From Mimachlamys varia (Eukaryota; Mollusca; Bivalvia; Pectinida; Pectinidae): DNA of 64,000 nucleotides. Positions 44,465-56,934 of this stretch are shown here, piece by piece; position 1 is the stretch's first letter, and every line of letters starts with the position of its first letter. The stretch covers positions 57,492,322 to 57,556,321 of the forward strand of contig OX392528.1 of assembly GCA_947623455.1 (NCBI GenBank), given 5' to 3'. The translations under genes and the position numbers were made by a program. The notes below the pieces were generated by a model. It searched no databases and was not told the DNA's origin. It saw nothing but the letters and a program-made list of their open reading frames with translations.

Positions 44465-44599
44465 TGTTCAATTCTTTTTATATGCTCTGGGCAGTAGCTC
44501 ACTGTCAATTCAGTGGAAATAAGTTTTTTATGACCACTGGAAAACACAGTTTCTTCCATTTTACACCACGTAACTAGTGAAACACACAAGTATTAAAGG

Positions 44600-44965
44600 A
44601 AATGTGATTTCGCTCCCTTACAGCATGTGCCAATACTGGTTGGAGGAAATAGCCACTTAACTAGTGAAACACACTAGTTCTGTATGGAGTATAATCACCA
44701 ATTAGTGAAACACACTGTCTTGGTCAATTAGATGTTTGATACCACTCTTTTCAGTATGTACCTATACTGATATGAGGAAATTCACCATATAACCAGTGAA
44801 ACACACTAGTTCTGTATGGAGTATAATTACCAATTAGTGAAACACACGGTCTTGGTCAATAAAATGTTTGATACCACTCTTTTCAGTATGTACCTATACT
44901 GTTATGAGGAAATTCACCATATAACCAGTGCAACACACTAGTTCGGTATTGAGTATAATTCTTAT
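44600..44965. repeat. 132-bp tandem repeat in the Gypsy leader
   Basis: About 2.7 copies marked by CTAGTTCTGTATGGAGTATA at 44674, 44806 and 44938. Each contains TTAGTGAAACACAC and TTTCAGTATGTACCTATACT. Confidence 0.9.
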
Positions 44966-46120
44966 CTTGAGTCAGCAAGACTACTTATTTCCTCTAATCT
45001 GTGAATTATTTCTCCAAAGACTCCGTATCTTAATTATCTATCTTAAACCACTTTGAAAACTCAGTTCTGTCTTCAAATGGCTAGCTATGGTTGGTCAATC
45101 AATACTTGGTAACTGTCAAATACACACAAACAAACAATATGCAAAATTATGTTTCCTTCATCATACCGACGGCTAGTTTCTCAATATTCATACTCATCTA
45201 TCCACGTGGGTCAGCAGTTACTTAAATCCATTATGGTTTAAACTTTATAATATCAGCAGCTTGTCAGCTACCACTGCATATAAATTCGTAAGTACAATGT
45301 ACCTCCTGTATACGACAGTTTTACATTACTATTAAAGTTTAACTAGGATGTATATAGCTAAGTCTATACACACCCACAGATCACAGTCATACAGACTGTA
45401 TTTTTTATTATTGCTGCATGGGTTTCACATTGTCAATAGACTATAAAAAATGGTAGCTGGTTTGTGTATTCATTTACAATAAAAATATTATTTTGTAGCA
45501 TTAATTAGCTGGGCATGTTACTCCCTGCACAACAAAAATTCCACAAGAATACCCAACTCGACAAGAAAAAGAAAATCGCTGGCGTATTTCGAATACTCAT
45601 AAAATGTAGAATCATTATATTATAAATCATTGTGACAGGCCTTAATTGTCAGCAAGAGAATTACGAGCAATGGTTATACATATACATGTCGGTAAACTTC
45701 ACATACAAAATTCCACGAAGTATTTATGCGCAACTCGATTCATATATAGAATCACGTACTTATCGCCTTCTTACATTATACAAAAACTTAACATAGCAAT
45801 CCGATGGTGGAATTATACATCATCATCCCAAACAAAACCTGTATGTCTACATTTTGTACCGCAGGTCTCCTCAAGATTATCCTCCATCTAATCTGAACAG
45901 TGTAAAACACAATCCCGTACAATAATACCACGTCAAGTACAACACCAAGGTGTTCAATACTGCTAAACACTAGAGCCATAACCACCAAGGTCCAAATACA
46001 ACAACTTAAACTCAATGCACAATTCACAACTCTACAATTCAAAAATAACCAGTTTCTTCACAACACCGCATAATATTGTAAGACTTGAGCTTGTATCACT
46101 GGATTAATGATAAACAATTC
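44966..46120. other. Gypsy untranslated leader
   Basis: About 1.1 kb between the primer-binding site and the tandem repeats upstream of gag. No open frame of recognised family. Confidence 0.5.
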
Positions 46121-46124
46121 AAAA

Positions 46125-46142
46125 ATCCCACTGCTGCCACCA
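46125..46142 (-). promoter_or_regulatory. tRNA-Leu primer-binding site
   Basis: On the - strand the site reads TGGTGGCAGCAGTGGGAT, complementary to the 3' end of a tRNA-Leu including CCA, with one difference from the common leucine acceptor sequence. It lies 11 bases inside the putative LTR end, as expected for initiation of minus-strand DNA. Confidence 0.75.
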
Positions 46143-46153
46143 AAAAATTATAA

Positions 46154-47788
46154 ATGACAGTGAAGTGGTCAAGACTCTGCGTCCAAACTCAACTTGAACA
46201 TAACCTATGGTAGCGTGGTTACCATCACAGTAGAATGGGTGGGTAGTAGACTCTTGCCTACTACCCGGATACCGACGACTTAATTTGCACCAAGCAAGCT
46301 TTAAAATCTATTACTTAACTAAGAGACAACAATAATCCAGAAATACAGGTACAAACTCGGCCATTTATTAAACAGACAACAAATAATAGAGTACAGCAGT
46401 TCTTCCACTCATATCTACAACTTGAAATTATACAACTTTTCATACAAGTTCAACTATGAACCTATTTCGCTACAAATAACCTCCCATAGACACAATAATA
46501 AATACTTCCATGCTTTCACAATTCTGGCACAATACATCTTGCAGATAAATTATATAAATAATCCAATTCATTCTTTCATTAAAATGGAATAACTCATTTT
46601 GGTATCCTAACTGTAACACTTGACAATCTCAACATTATATAACAACAACAAAGTCAGAGATAAATTCTAAAAGTAACCAATCGCTCGATAAAGGTTAGAT
46701 AAATCTTATATTAGCCAACAACAACAGATAACTTGATAATCATAACTCACATTAAGAGTAAGAAATAGACTTTTAAATGTGACTAGAATAAATTCACTTT
46801 GGACTGATTCTCATCTTTTCCATACTTATATTTCAATAATCATTCACATATGAAACACAAATACTTTCATATAAACTAGTTAGACTTAATTACAAGTTCA
46901 TATAACTCATACACTGGTCAAACACGAACGTGAACTCGTCCATAGCAGAATAGATTACGATGATTACATAGACAATTGTGGAAATAAGATATTCTAGTAA
47001 TAGATAATGAAATATTCCCAATATGAATAATATTCCTTATGAACAAATAAGTTCAAACTCTTTGTAATAACGTAAACGCAATCCTATTCCGTTTCTACCA
47101 TTCCGTTACAAGTTACAACCCCCGTCCGTCCCAAACACTACGAATTATCCCTAAAATTCCCATAGTCAACATTGAAAAAAAAACAATGATACATAGACTA
47201 CACCTAACGTAACACATAATGACAACACAAGCTCCGGAACTGATGAAACACCTTTTTGTCCATCGCTAAACACATACCTTGATAAACACAGCAAGACTGA
47301 TTTTGACAGAAACCACTAAATCTGGAATAAAGTCGCATGCCACTATAGCTACCGCTGAAAACTGCTGAAAAAAGCTGGTACTCTCTAAACAATCAGCAAA
47401 GTTATTTTAAGTTGCGATACTGTTATGAATATGAACGAAACATAACGCATATAGGTCACATACCTTTACTATATATCAATCGTTTTTTACTGAATCTCAC
47501 TAGTTATTCGCCATAAACTATACCGGAAGTGTTCTAAATAAGAATACGAATCTGCGGTCAGCTAGCTTTATAGCTGTCACAACAAATATGGCCGCTCCCG
47601 GTAATATGTGCTACAGTGTACAAATTACTTGAATTGTTTACAAAGAAAGTCTTTCAGTAAGTAACGCGTCAATACAACTAACAACTCGAATTAGACTTGG
47701 AAGAATTCATTAGGAAGCATTCATTAAATTATATTACAAGAACGTGAATATTCCAGCCGAATATTGGCTATAATACCTGCTTGTCACA
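46154..47788 (-). repeat. Putative 5' LTR of the Gypsy element
   Basis: On the - strand it starts TGTGACAAGCAGG (47788) at the edge of the 43-bp satellite array and ends CTTCACTGTCA (46154) just before the primer-binding site. The short TGACA/TGTCA termini are inverted. The 1635-bp length is long for Gypsy. There is no second LTR to confirm the boundaries. Confidence 0.6.
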
Positions 47789-47968
47789 ATATATACTAAC
47801 TCACAAGTATTACAGTAAAGAATGTCAGATAAGATATACTATTTCACAAGTCTTACAGCTAGGAATGTTAGAGAAGGTATACTTATTCACAAGTACTATA
47901 GCAAAGAATGTCAGATAGGATAAACCATTTCACACGTATTACAGCAAGGAATATCAGATAAGATTTTT
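47789..47968. repeat. Left part of the 43-bp satellite array
   Basis: About four diverged units of the array that continues at 53104 (ACTCACAAGTATTACAG, GTCAGATAAGATATACTATT). It ends at CAGATAAGAT, where the LINE 3' end starts. Confidence 0.88.
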
Positions 47969-48689
47969 CATTTTAACAAATTTTATTCATTTTGATGGTA
48001 CAATGAATGGGATTGAACAACAGGCTGGGCCTATATCAGTTCCCTCTCGCATGTTTGGTATTATATAGATGTTTAAATAATACACTTTTTTATTAATAGA
48101 TTGAAAGTGAAAGGTTGAAATAAACAAACACAACATATATATTATATCTAACAAGATCAATGTGCAAGGCAATGGTGTAAGGGAAATAACTCGTACTGGT
48201 TGTCAACCTGAGTCAATTATTGACATCATAGTAGGTTATAAGTGTATTTCTCACAAAAGAGAACTAATATAAACACAGAAGGACTCCTAGCTAGATTAAT
48301 ATAGCGTTGATGTATAATAGATATTATGAATTACAATTTTCATTTAAAATTTTGAATATTTGGCACACACATACTTATTAATAATAATAATTCATTGGTA
48401 ATTAATATTTTCTAATTACTGGTTACAAATTTCGAATTACTTCATCCATGCCGATTGTTTGGGGTAAAGCACACCATTTTACAATTAGGTGTCTGATGGT
48501 TACTATCTAGATTCAACAAAAGGCGTTCATAATATAAGTTGATATTAGATATTCTATATGAATCTTTTTGAGTTGACAATAAAAGTTGAAACTCTTTCGA
48601 GAATATTCATAATGGTTTCATCATTACATTGGTTATAACCATTTAAAATAGCGTGTAAAGTATAATGTGAATGGTTTTCACTGAGCAGA

Positions 48690-51600
48690 GATGCTGATAG
48701 TAACTGCCTGTGGTTGCTTTACCGGGCACAATCAAAGAAGAAGTGATGACTTGTTTCCTGTGAATAACCACAATCACATGAAACAGATTTTGAGAGGTGG
48801 TCATTATATAGATCATATTTTAAATAACTGGCATCGTTTCTAATTTGACATTATATTATATTGATTTTTCTTTCACCAGAGTTTTTTTACTGCTGCCTGA
48901 GTATCATTCGTTGGTGCATTATTTATTTTGTTAATTAATTTCTTTAATTGGGACATGGATTCGGCGTTTGAAATAGCAGGGTCTAATTTATTATAAAGCC
49001 GAAAAGTTGAAATAGCTCTCAGTTCTTCATATTGGGGGGTTAAATATTCTATTTTGCCTAACCTGGTATCTTATATTGGTTTGGTCATTTAGGAAGGGAT
49101 TAACTATATCATTTAGGTATTCTGGGCTAGTTTTATGCAATATTTTGTACATAAAGATAAATTTATTTGTTTCTTTTCTATTAGCTAAGGTTTCCCATCC
49201 CAATTCTTTGTATATTTTATGGTGTGACGTGCCTTTACGAAGCCCCGTTACTACTCTAGCTGCATCTAATTGTACTGATTCTAATATTTTTTTATTGCTC
49301 TGTACAGTTATCCCAGACTACCTTTGCATATTCTAAAATTGGTCTAATATACGATCAAAACATAGAGGATTTTAGATTTTTTAATATATTAATTCTCTTA
49401 TAAAAAAATATCAGAGAATACCAAAGAGTCAACGAAACCATAATCCGAACTCAAAATCAATTAAACTAGGGGCAAAATAGAAACAAAAGAAGGATTTACA
49501 TGGAGACTCTCGTAAAAGCACAAGAGAATAAGACCAGGTAATCCGGAAGAGTAAGCGTCTTCTGCTTCATCGACGACACCGCCATGTAAATCTTGGTCAC
49601 ATCCAAGTAAGCATCAAGCCTCAAAATGAGAACCGAGTCATCATTGTCATTACAACAAGTAAACACTAACAAACAAACTCAAAAACGTCCATCTTCATAT
49701 CACACAAAGATACAGAATATTTCTCGATGAGATCAAGATGTCGACCATAAAACTTGCCCATAGTCAAATCATCGATAGATTGAATATGCTGGTCCCATTT
49801 ACCATCTTCATTAAAAGTAAGACCTAGATGTTTATGTCTAGTACTGTTGTTAAGTGGTTGATTAGAGAAGAAGATTAGTTCCTTTTTTTCTAGTGAATGT
49901 CATGGTTATGGTTTTAATTGCATTAAATTGAATATCCCATGATTTAGTCCATGAACATATCTTTTGTAGGTCATTTGTGAGATTCTGTGCTGCTTCAATA
50001 GGATTATCTTCAACAATAATATATAGAGAGGTATCGTCAGCAAAGAGTTTACTGTTACTATTTACTAACTGAGTGATGTCATTAATATAGAGAAGAAAGA
50101 GAAATGGACCCTGGACAGATCCCTGTGGAACACCCGCATTAATATATTTAAAAGTTGATTGGTGACCTTCTGTAATTACCCTTTGTTTTCTCTCAGATAG
50201 GTAGTTCCTGAACCATGCCAGTAATTTCCCTTTTATTCCATAAGTTTCCAATTAGTAAAGAAGACCATCTTGCAAAACCCTATCGAAAGCTTTACTAACA
50301 TCACAGAAGACAAATCTAACTTCTTTGCCGTTATCCAAATTATTTACAATAGTATGATATATAGACAATAATTAATTCACAGTTGAGTCACCCAGGAAGC
50401 CTGACTGATGCTCAGTAATAGTTTCAGCTTCTACAAGGTAGTTATATAGATATTTAAAAAAAAAAATCAATGATTTTGCTGAAGCTGAGATTGGCCTATA
50501 ATTATTGGCATCATTTTGGGACCCCTTACCCTTTTTATAAAGCATTGACATCAGCGAGTTTCCATAAGGCAGGGAATGTCCAAGCTCCATTGTTTTATTA
50601 AAAAGTAGTGTTAATGGATATGGTATTAAGGATGTTAGATTTTTTATTATTTTAGGTACTATTCCATCTAGTCCTGCTGGTTTATTTGCATTCAGTAGGT
50701 TAAGTTGATCGACTACATCTTGTTCTAATACAATGTATGTCAATGTTCTCTAGATGAAAAGGATAGTTATTTGTATTGGGTGGAAGTGGGTCAAGATCTT
50801 GTGAGGATGTTGATATTGAGGTGAAGTAATAATTAAGTGCATTAGCCTTATCTATAGGATGTTGCAGGGATGTACCATTATGGTTAGGTGGGGGAATATT
50901 ACTTAATTTGTTATTAAAATTGGTTACATATTTGGCTATTGTCCACCACTTAGAGGCGGAGAAGGACTTATCACTCAGCTATCTCTGTAGTTTATTAAGA
51001 TAGTCTTTTTTCTTTGTCGTATGCATTTCTAATCATTCTATATTTATTCCAGTGGTATTGACTATTCGTGACTTTTGCTGTCCTATGTATCCTATTCTTC
51101 TGTCTAATTTTTAATCGAATTTCACTATTTACCCAAGGTTTATCATCAGGACGCATAGTAATTATTTTAGAAGGGATGTGACTATTTATTTGTTGCTTGA
51201 TATCGTTGGTAAGTTTCTGGTTAAATTCTTCAGGTGTACTATTTTGTGAGTGTGTCAACCAGTCAATATCTCTCAGTTCGCTATTCGTTTTATCAAAATT
51301 AGCATTATCATACCTTAATATTGACTTTTTATAACATTTATGTTTAAAGACAGAGTAGGAGACTGTATTATGTATATAGGAGAGTGGTCACTACAGAAAG
51401 GGGGGCTTTTACATGTATTCCGAATGATTCTGGTATTATCAGTAAAGACTATATCTAAAAAGTTTAACTATTAGAAGTTATTCTTTTCGGTTCCTTTATC
51501 GGACTGCTGAGATTATCTTTAGTAAGAAGTCTACTTAGATATGAGTTAGGACGGAAATTTAACATGTCAATATTTATGTCGCCTGTTAAGATTATGTCCA

Positions 51601-52125
51601 GTGAGGTATCAGCGGCTCTATCAAATAATATATCAAGCTGTGTCCAATACTCTACATTAGATTCTGTTCTATATATACAACCTAACAAAAATGTATGATT
51701 ACCAGTAAATACTTCAATCCAAATGAGTTCTATAGCATTATTCTCCAAGTCTGTTCTTCTTTTGGTCTGGACTGCATTTTTTGGGGTAAATCAAAACCCC
51801 ACGCCATCCTATTTTGTCTATCTTTTCGATATGGTTCATTTGGAAATGAGTCGAGCTTGATATCGTCATTGTGAATATCTTGGGTTAGATGGGTTTCTGT
51901 TAGGCAGACAATATTATTAAGTTGTAGCTCGGAATCAACTATTTCAAGTTTGTTCCTCACAGACCTAACATTGAGATGACAAATTTCTATATTTTGTAAG
52001 GGACCAGGATTACACTCTATGCCATTAGCAAGAAGAAGTATTTTATGACTTACATAAAGAATATAGCTTTTAGTGCTAATTAGAAGTATAATGTGACAAA
52101 GTATTAGGGGACACCTGTACACCAC
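48690..52125 (-). pseudogene. LINE ORF2 (endonuclease and reverse transcriptase), broken
   Basis: N-terminal frame 52125-51730 shows LLLANGIECNPGPLQNIEIC, the motif at the start of many LINE endonucleases, then LNVRSVRNKLEIVDSE and CLTETHL. Frame 51748-51464 continues the endonuclease (IILTGDINIDML). Frame 51258-50995 is the linker (DDKPWVNSEIRLKIRQK). The RT has LNANKPAGLDGIVPKIIK (50743-50372) and GVPQGSVQGP plus SKLFADDTSLYI with the catalytic Asp pair (50251-49862). After the PLE at 49404-49764, it continues (SYIRPILEYAKVVWDN near 49330) to a Cys/His knuckle CDCGYSQETSHHFFFDC (near 48760). Stops and frameshifts make it inactive. Confidence 0.85.
49404..49764 (-). mobile_element. 5'-truncated Penelope-like element in the LINE
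   Basis: Only the PLE 3' tail and the start of the C-terminal RT remain, from CAGAGAATACCAAAGAGTCA to ACTTGCCCATAGT, with the GATTTACATGG/CCATGTAAATC pair. LINE sequence is continuous on both sides (FNEDGKWDQHIQSIDD before, NILKNLKS after), so the target was the LINE coding region. Confidence 0.85.
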
Positions 52126-52271
52126 ATGTGTATATTTTATGCAGACATATGGAGTTCTGAGAATTCTATAAATGTATGCTCCCCCACTCTGCCCTGAAAC
52201 CTCTACGAAGTACTTATAATAGGTTAAAATATGTCAAGCATTTACAAAGTACTGACCATCCTGATTTACGA

Positions 52272-52302
52272 CAGCTGCACACATTCACACACACACACAC
52301 AC
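52272..52302. repeat. (CA)n microsatellite
   Basis: A CACACA run with a short TTCA interruption near the presumed 5' region of the LINE. Confidence 0.85.
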
Positions 52303-53103
52303 ATTAGCACGTATATGTGTCATAACACATGACATGTCAGTATGGAAGTATGCACACGAACTTCTGCAATGAGCCACAATGAAAAGGTATAAGGCAGGTT
52401 CAGCATGGACAGGTAGCAAGAAATCTCAGTTAATGTCAGAATGCTCTGGATATATTATATGCGTGCATGCCCGGTCCACATATGTAGAACGAACACCGCC
52501 CCTTCCCTCCCCATGCTAACTCGCCACACACTTATGGGCCAGAGCACAGGTGCATGCAACAACTGGCCGGTATACACACATGCCACACCGATAAAGGTCA
52601 ACCCATACCCACAGATATGTGTTTACATATGTCACGACCCATACCGGCACGACACGAGCGCACACATGACACCCACAACGATCCAGAACTACGCTGTCCA
52701 GAACATGTTATTATGCCAGTGAATATAGAGGAATGTTTTAAATATGGGTCTATAGTGTCTTGCACATTGATACAAACAAACTATAGTCTATTGGTTCAAC
52801 GAAATGGAGAGTATGCTTCAAGGTATGAAAGATAGCAATATAAATTTTACCATATTAACTGTTACAAAAAGCAATAATGCAAGAAACTTAATAGTACATG
52901 TCATATAAATAAGAAATCCGAATTGAATAATGGAAGCATTAAACTGAAAGCATAGTCCAAGATCGGTGCTTCTAGCATAGACGTCTATATATCTGTTAAC
53001 TGTAACCTATGCAATGGAATTTTTCTGAAAAGTCGCGATAACTCTGGAGAGTAAAGAAGTAACGATTTGATTGTAATTTACTAGTAACTTTGCACAAAAA
53101 AAA

Positions 53104-55259
53104 TACTATTTCACAAGTATTACAGCTAGGAATGTCAGATAAAATATACTATTTCACAAGTATTACAGCTAGAAATATCATATGAAATATACTATTTAAC
53201 AAGTATTATAGCTAGGAATGTCAGATAAAATGTACAATTTCATCAGTATTATAGCTATGAATGTCAGATACAATATACTATTTCACAAGTATTACAGCTA
53301 GGAATGTCAGATAAAATATACTATTTCACAAGTATTACAGCTAGGAATGCCAGATAAAATATACTATTTCACAAGTATTACAGCTAGGAATGCCAGATAA
53401 AATATACTATTTCACAAGTATTACAGCTAGGAATGTCATATGAAATATACTATTTAACAAGTATTACAGCTAGGAATGTCAGATAAAATATACTATTTCA
53501 CAAGTATTACAGCTAGGAATGTCAGATAAAATATACTATTTCACAAGTATTACAGCTATGAATGTCAGATAAAATATACTATTTCACAAGTATTACAGCT
53601 AGGAATGTCATATGAAATATACTATTTAACAAGTTTTACAGCTAGGAATGTCAGATAACATGTACTATTTCATCAGTATTATAGCTAGGAATGTCAGATA
53701 AAATATACTATTTCACAAATATTACAGCTAGGAATGTCAGATAAAATATACTATTTCACAAGTTTTACAGCTAGGAATGTCAGATAAAATATACTATTTA
53801 ACAAGTATTACAGCTAGGAATGTCATATGAAATATACTATTTATCAAGTATTATAGCTGGGAATGTCAGAAAAATATACTATTTCACAAGTATTACAGCT
53901 AGGAACGTCAGATAAAATATACTATTTCACAAGTATTACAGCTAGGATTGTCAGATAAAAAATACTATTTCACAAGTATTACAGCTAGGAATGTCAGATA
54001 AAATATACTATTTCACAAGTATTACAGCTAGGAATGTCAGATAAAATATACTATTTCACAAGTATTACAGCTATGAATGTCAGATAAAATATACTATTTC
54101 ACAAGTATTACAGCTAGGAATGTCATATGAAATATACTATTTAACAAGTTTTACAGCTAGGAATGTCAGATAACATGTACTATTTCATCAGTATTATAGC
54201 TAGGAATGTCAGATAAAATATACTATTTCACAAATATTACAGCTAGGAATGTCAGATAAAATATACTATTTCACAAGTTTTACAGCTAGGAATGTCAGAT
54301 AAAATATACTATTTCACAAGTATTACAGCTAGAAATGTCATATGAAATATACAATTTAACAAGTATTATAGCTAGGAATGTCAGATAAAATGTACTATTT
54401 CATCAGTATTATAGCTATGAATGTCAGATAAAATATACAATTTCACAAGTATTACAGCTAGGAATGTCAGATAAAATATACTATTTCACAGGTATTACAG
54501 CTAGGAATGTCAGATAAAATATAATATTTCACAAGTATTACAGCTAGGAATGTCATGAAATATACTATTTAACAATATTATAGCTAGGAATGTCAGATAA
54601 AATGTACTATTTCACAAGTATTATAGCTGGGAATGTCAGAAAAATATACTATTTCACAAGTATTACAGCTAGGAATGTCATATGAAATATACAATTTAAC
54701 AAGTATTATAGCTAGGAATGTCAGATAAAATGTACTATTTCACAAGTATTATAGCTGGGAATGTCAGAAAAATATACTATTTCACAAGTATTACAGCTAG
54801 GAATGTCAGATAAAATATACTATTTCACAAGTATTACAGCTAGAATTTTCAGATAAAAAATACTATTTCACAAGTATTACAGCTAGGAATGTCAGATAAA
54901 ATATACTATTTCACAAGTATTACAGCTAGGAATGTCAAATAAAATATACTATTTCACAAGTATTACAGCTTTGAATGTCAGATAAAATATACTACATGTA
55001 TTTCACAAGTATTACAGCTAGGAATGTCAAATAAAATGTACTATTTCATCAGTATTATAGCTAGGAATGTCAGATAAAATATACTATTTCACAAGTATTA
55101 CAGCTAGGAATGTCATATAAAATATACTATTTCACAAGTATTACAGCTAGGAATGTCAGGTAAAATATACTATTTCACAAGTATTAAAGCTAGGAATGTC
55201 AGATAAAATATACTTTTTCTCAAGTATTACACCTAGGAATGTGATATAAGATATACTAA
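53104..55259. repeat. 43-bp satellite array with higher-order structure
   Basis: About 50 units of 43 bp (CTAGGAATGTCAGATAAAAT followed by ATACTATTTCACAAGTATTA and CAG). Variant units with CATATGAAATATACTATTTAAC recur every several monomers. The block from CTATGAATG at 53555 to about 53770 is repeated without visible change from 54071, an offset of 516 bp or exactly 12 monomers. Non-coding. Confidence 0.96.
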
Positions 55260-55517
55260 TTTAGAGAAACCAGTCAGATCTAAACGTATACACTTTTAAG
55301 ATTCAATATTTAAATACGTTTCAAAAACAGGAACTTTTCGAATTCTTTGTGTTAAAAAGGATTTAGAAAAAACAGGGTTTTATTGATCTTTATAGAACAA
55401 TATTATTGTTTTCGTACCAAATGAACTCTTTTAGTCAAAATGGTAAAGACGAGTTATTTCTTTAAATATCAATGATAGGTTATACTAAATTGCAATGATA
55501 CATTAGATATATAGAGG

Positions 55518-55871
55518 TTTTCTGGAGTTAACCGTGGACTATTTCCGCAAAAATAAATGATAATTTAATACCCCGAGAGTTGAATAACACCAAGCTATGT
55601 TTCTACCAAAATACCCTGTGTTTTGCCACTCTCAGACCATTGTATAAACGTGCCGACTGTTGGATAAATATATATTATATATCACTAGTGGCATGTGACC
55701 TTCCCGTCATTTGATTGGTTGAGAAGTTGAACTTTGACCGAAAAATCACGTGGTTCATTGCCAGGTGCAGATTGTTGACGTCATCATTAATCGTTGACGT
55801 CGTCACAACTTGGCGGTAATACACGATATAATGTGTTTTCGCGCAAATAGTCCGTGGTTCACTCCAGAAAA
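55518..55871. mobile_element. MITE with about 32-bp terminal inverted repeats
   Basis: Left terminus TTTTCTGGAGTTAACCGTGG and right terminus the complement of CCGTGGTTCACTCCAGAAAA, followed inwards by ACTATTT and a CGC. 354 bp, non-coding. The interior holds two GTTGACGTCRTC words (55776, 55793). Confidence 0.8.
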
Positions 55872-56311
55872 GAGCACTGCCACTGCCGACTTGATATTTG
55901 TTGTAGAAAGAGGTCACACCACTCGTGGTTATTGGATATTGGATTTATTTTACTCTCGTTATTTTTATTTCAAACCTCCAATCGTCGCGAAACGCCGCCG
56001 GAGTTTGACTCTGTAATCAATAAGTGCATTTCCGATGTTGCCCCAAGCATGAAATCCTTCTGCGAAATTATGGCTGCATACAGTCTACTAAAAATATAAA
56101 AGCTGACTCCACGGTATTCATGTTTAGTTCATGATAGCAGTGAAATATAATGAATTTTTCGTGTGATGAAAATATCTTGGACACAGTGGAAGTATAAAAA
56201 TATCCTCCTCTTAAGATATTTCTCAATGGATTGAGATAAATGGAACCATGCAATAACAGCAGAATGTACAGGTCGGTAGAAAGTACCATAGAGTTTTTTG
56301 TGAGCTAAGTT

Positions 56312-56551
56312 TTAGCCAAACAAATTCAATAGGTCGGATGCAACATCATTCGATTTTAACCATGCCTCATTAAAGGATAAAATTGATATGTTACTTAACT
56401 CTGTAAAAGTATCTGAGTATATAGATGAGGAAAACGAACTATAAGAACTAGGCCCAGGATTTAGTTCTATGTCGTCAGACGTCAGCAGTAGACCCGCCCT
56501 ATAAGCAAAGATATAGAAAATCCATCTACAATGAACGCGATAGAAGTACAA
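56312..56551 (-). pseudogene. LINE endonuclease N-terminal fragment
   Basis: The frame contains RAGLLLTSDDIELNPGPSSY, the motif that opens the endonuclease of many LINE ORF2 proteins. It then jumps to FNEAWLKSNDVASDLLNLFG, so an internal part is missing. Upstream frame 56768-56526 may be the preceding leader. The rest of the element is absent. Confidence 0.65.
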
Positions 56552-56832
56552 ACTGATGTAGCGATTTTATAAACATCGATGTGGCCATTAGAGGAGGAGT
56601 TGAAACAACTGATGATATAGACAACTGGCTTGAGTTAAAGTCAATGTAACCTGATAAAAACCAGCTGATCAGTACGTAATGCGATGAGATATAAGTAAGG
56701 AAGTCTTTAAGTAACAGTGTGAAGTGATAAATAAAAATGTTTGTATAGCTTGCACGGACATAAGACACTAAGACATATCATAGAAATAAGAGTAGTGAAA
56801 TACCCAGGATGTGGGGAGCAGTCACATACCGA

Positions 56833-56933
56833 TGATATAATGACATAATATGATCTTACTATTCCACATTATCGATATCCAGGGGTTGCGCTCACCTACG
56901 CTCTGTACACCCCTGGATTATGTCATTGCAAAG
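56833..56933. repeat. Nested inverted repeat
   Basis: TAATGACATAAT near 56837 pairs with ATTATGTCATT near 56917, and an inner CCAGGGGT pairs with ACCCCTGG. Probably a small foldback element. Confidence 0.6.
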
Positions 56934-56934
56934 C

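Larger units (their letters stand above)
39120..47788 (-). mobile_element. Ty3/Gypsy LTR retrotransposon, 3'-truncated
   Basis: Order on the - strand: 5' LTR (47788-46154), primer-binding site (46142-46125), long leader with tandem repeats, gag (44464 to about 42660), protease (about 42330-42080), RT (about 41330-40580), RNase H (about 40630-40190) and integrase (about 39870-39120). The RT-RNase H-integrase order is that of Ty3/Gypsy. No second LTR was found downstream of the integrase, which ends in a tandem repeat at 39120. Confidence 0.85.
47969..53103 (-). mobile_element. CR1/Jockey-like LINE inserted in the satellite
   Basis: Reading on the - strand, the 5' end abuts the array at about 53103 and the 3' end at 47969 finishes ATGAATAAAATTTGTTAAAATG, resembling the 3' end of the LINE at 1-405. 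It contains most of an ORF2 (52125-48690), a PLE insertion (49404-49764) and a 3' UTR. The 970 bp upstream of the ORF (52130-53100) holds a (CA)n run and no recognisable ORF1. Confidence 0.75.
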
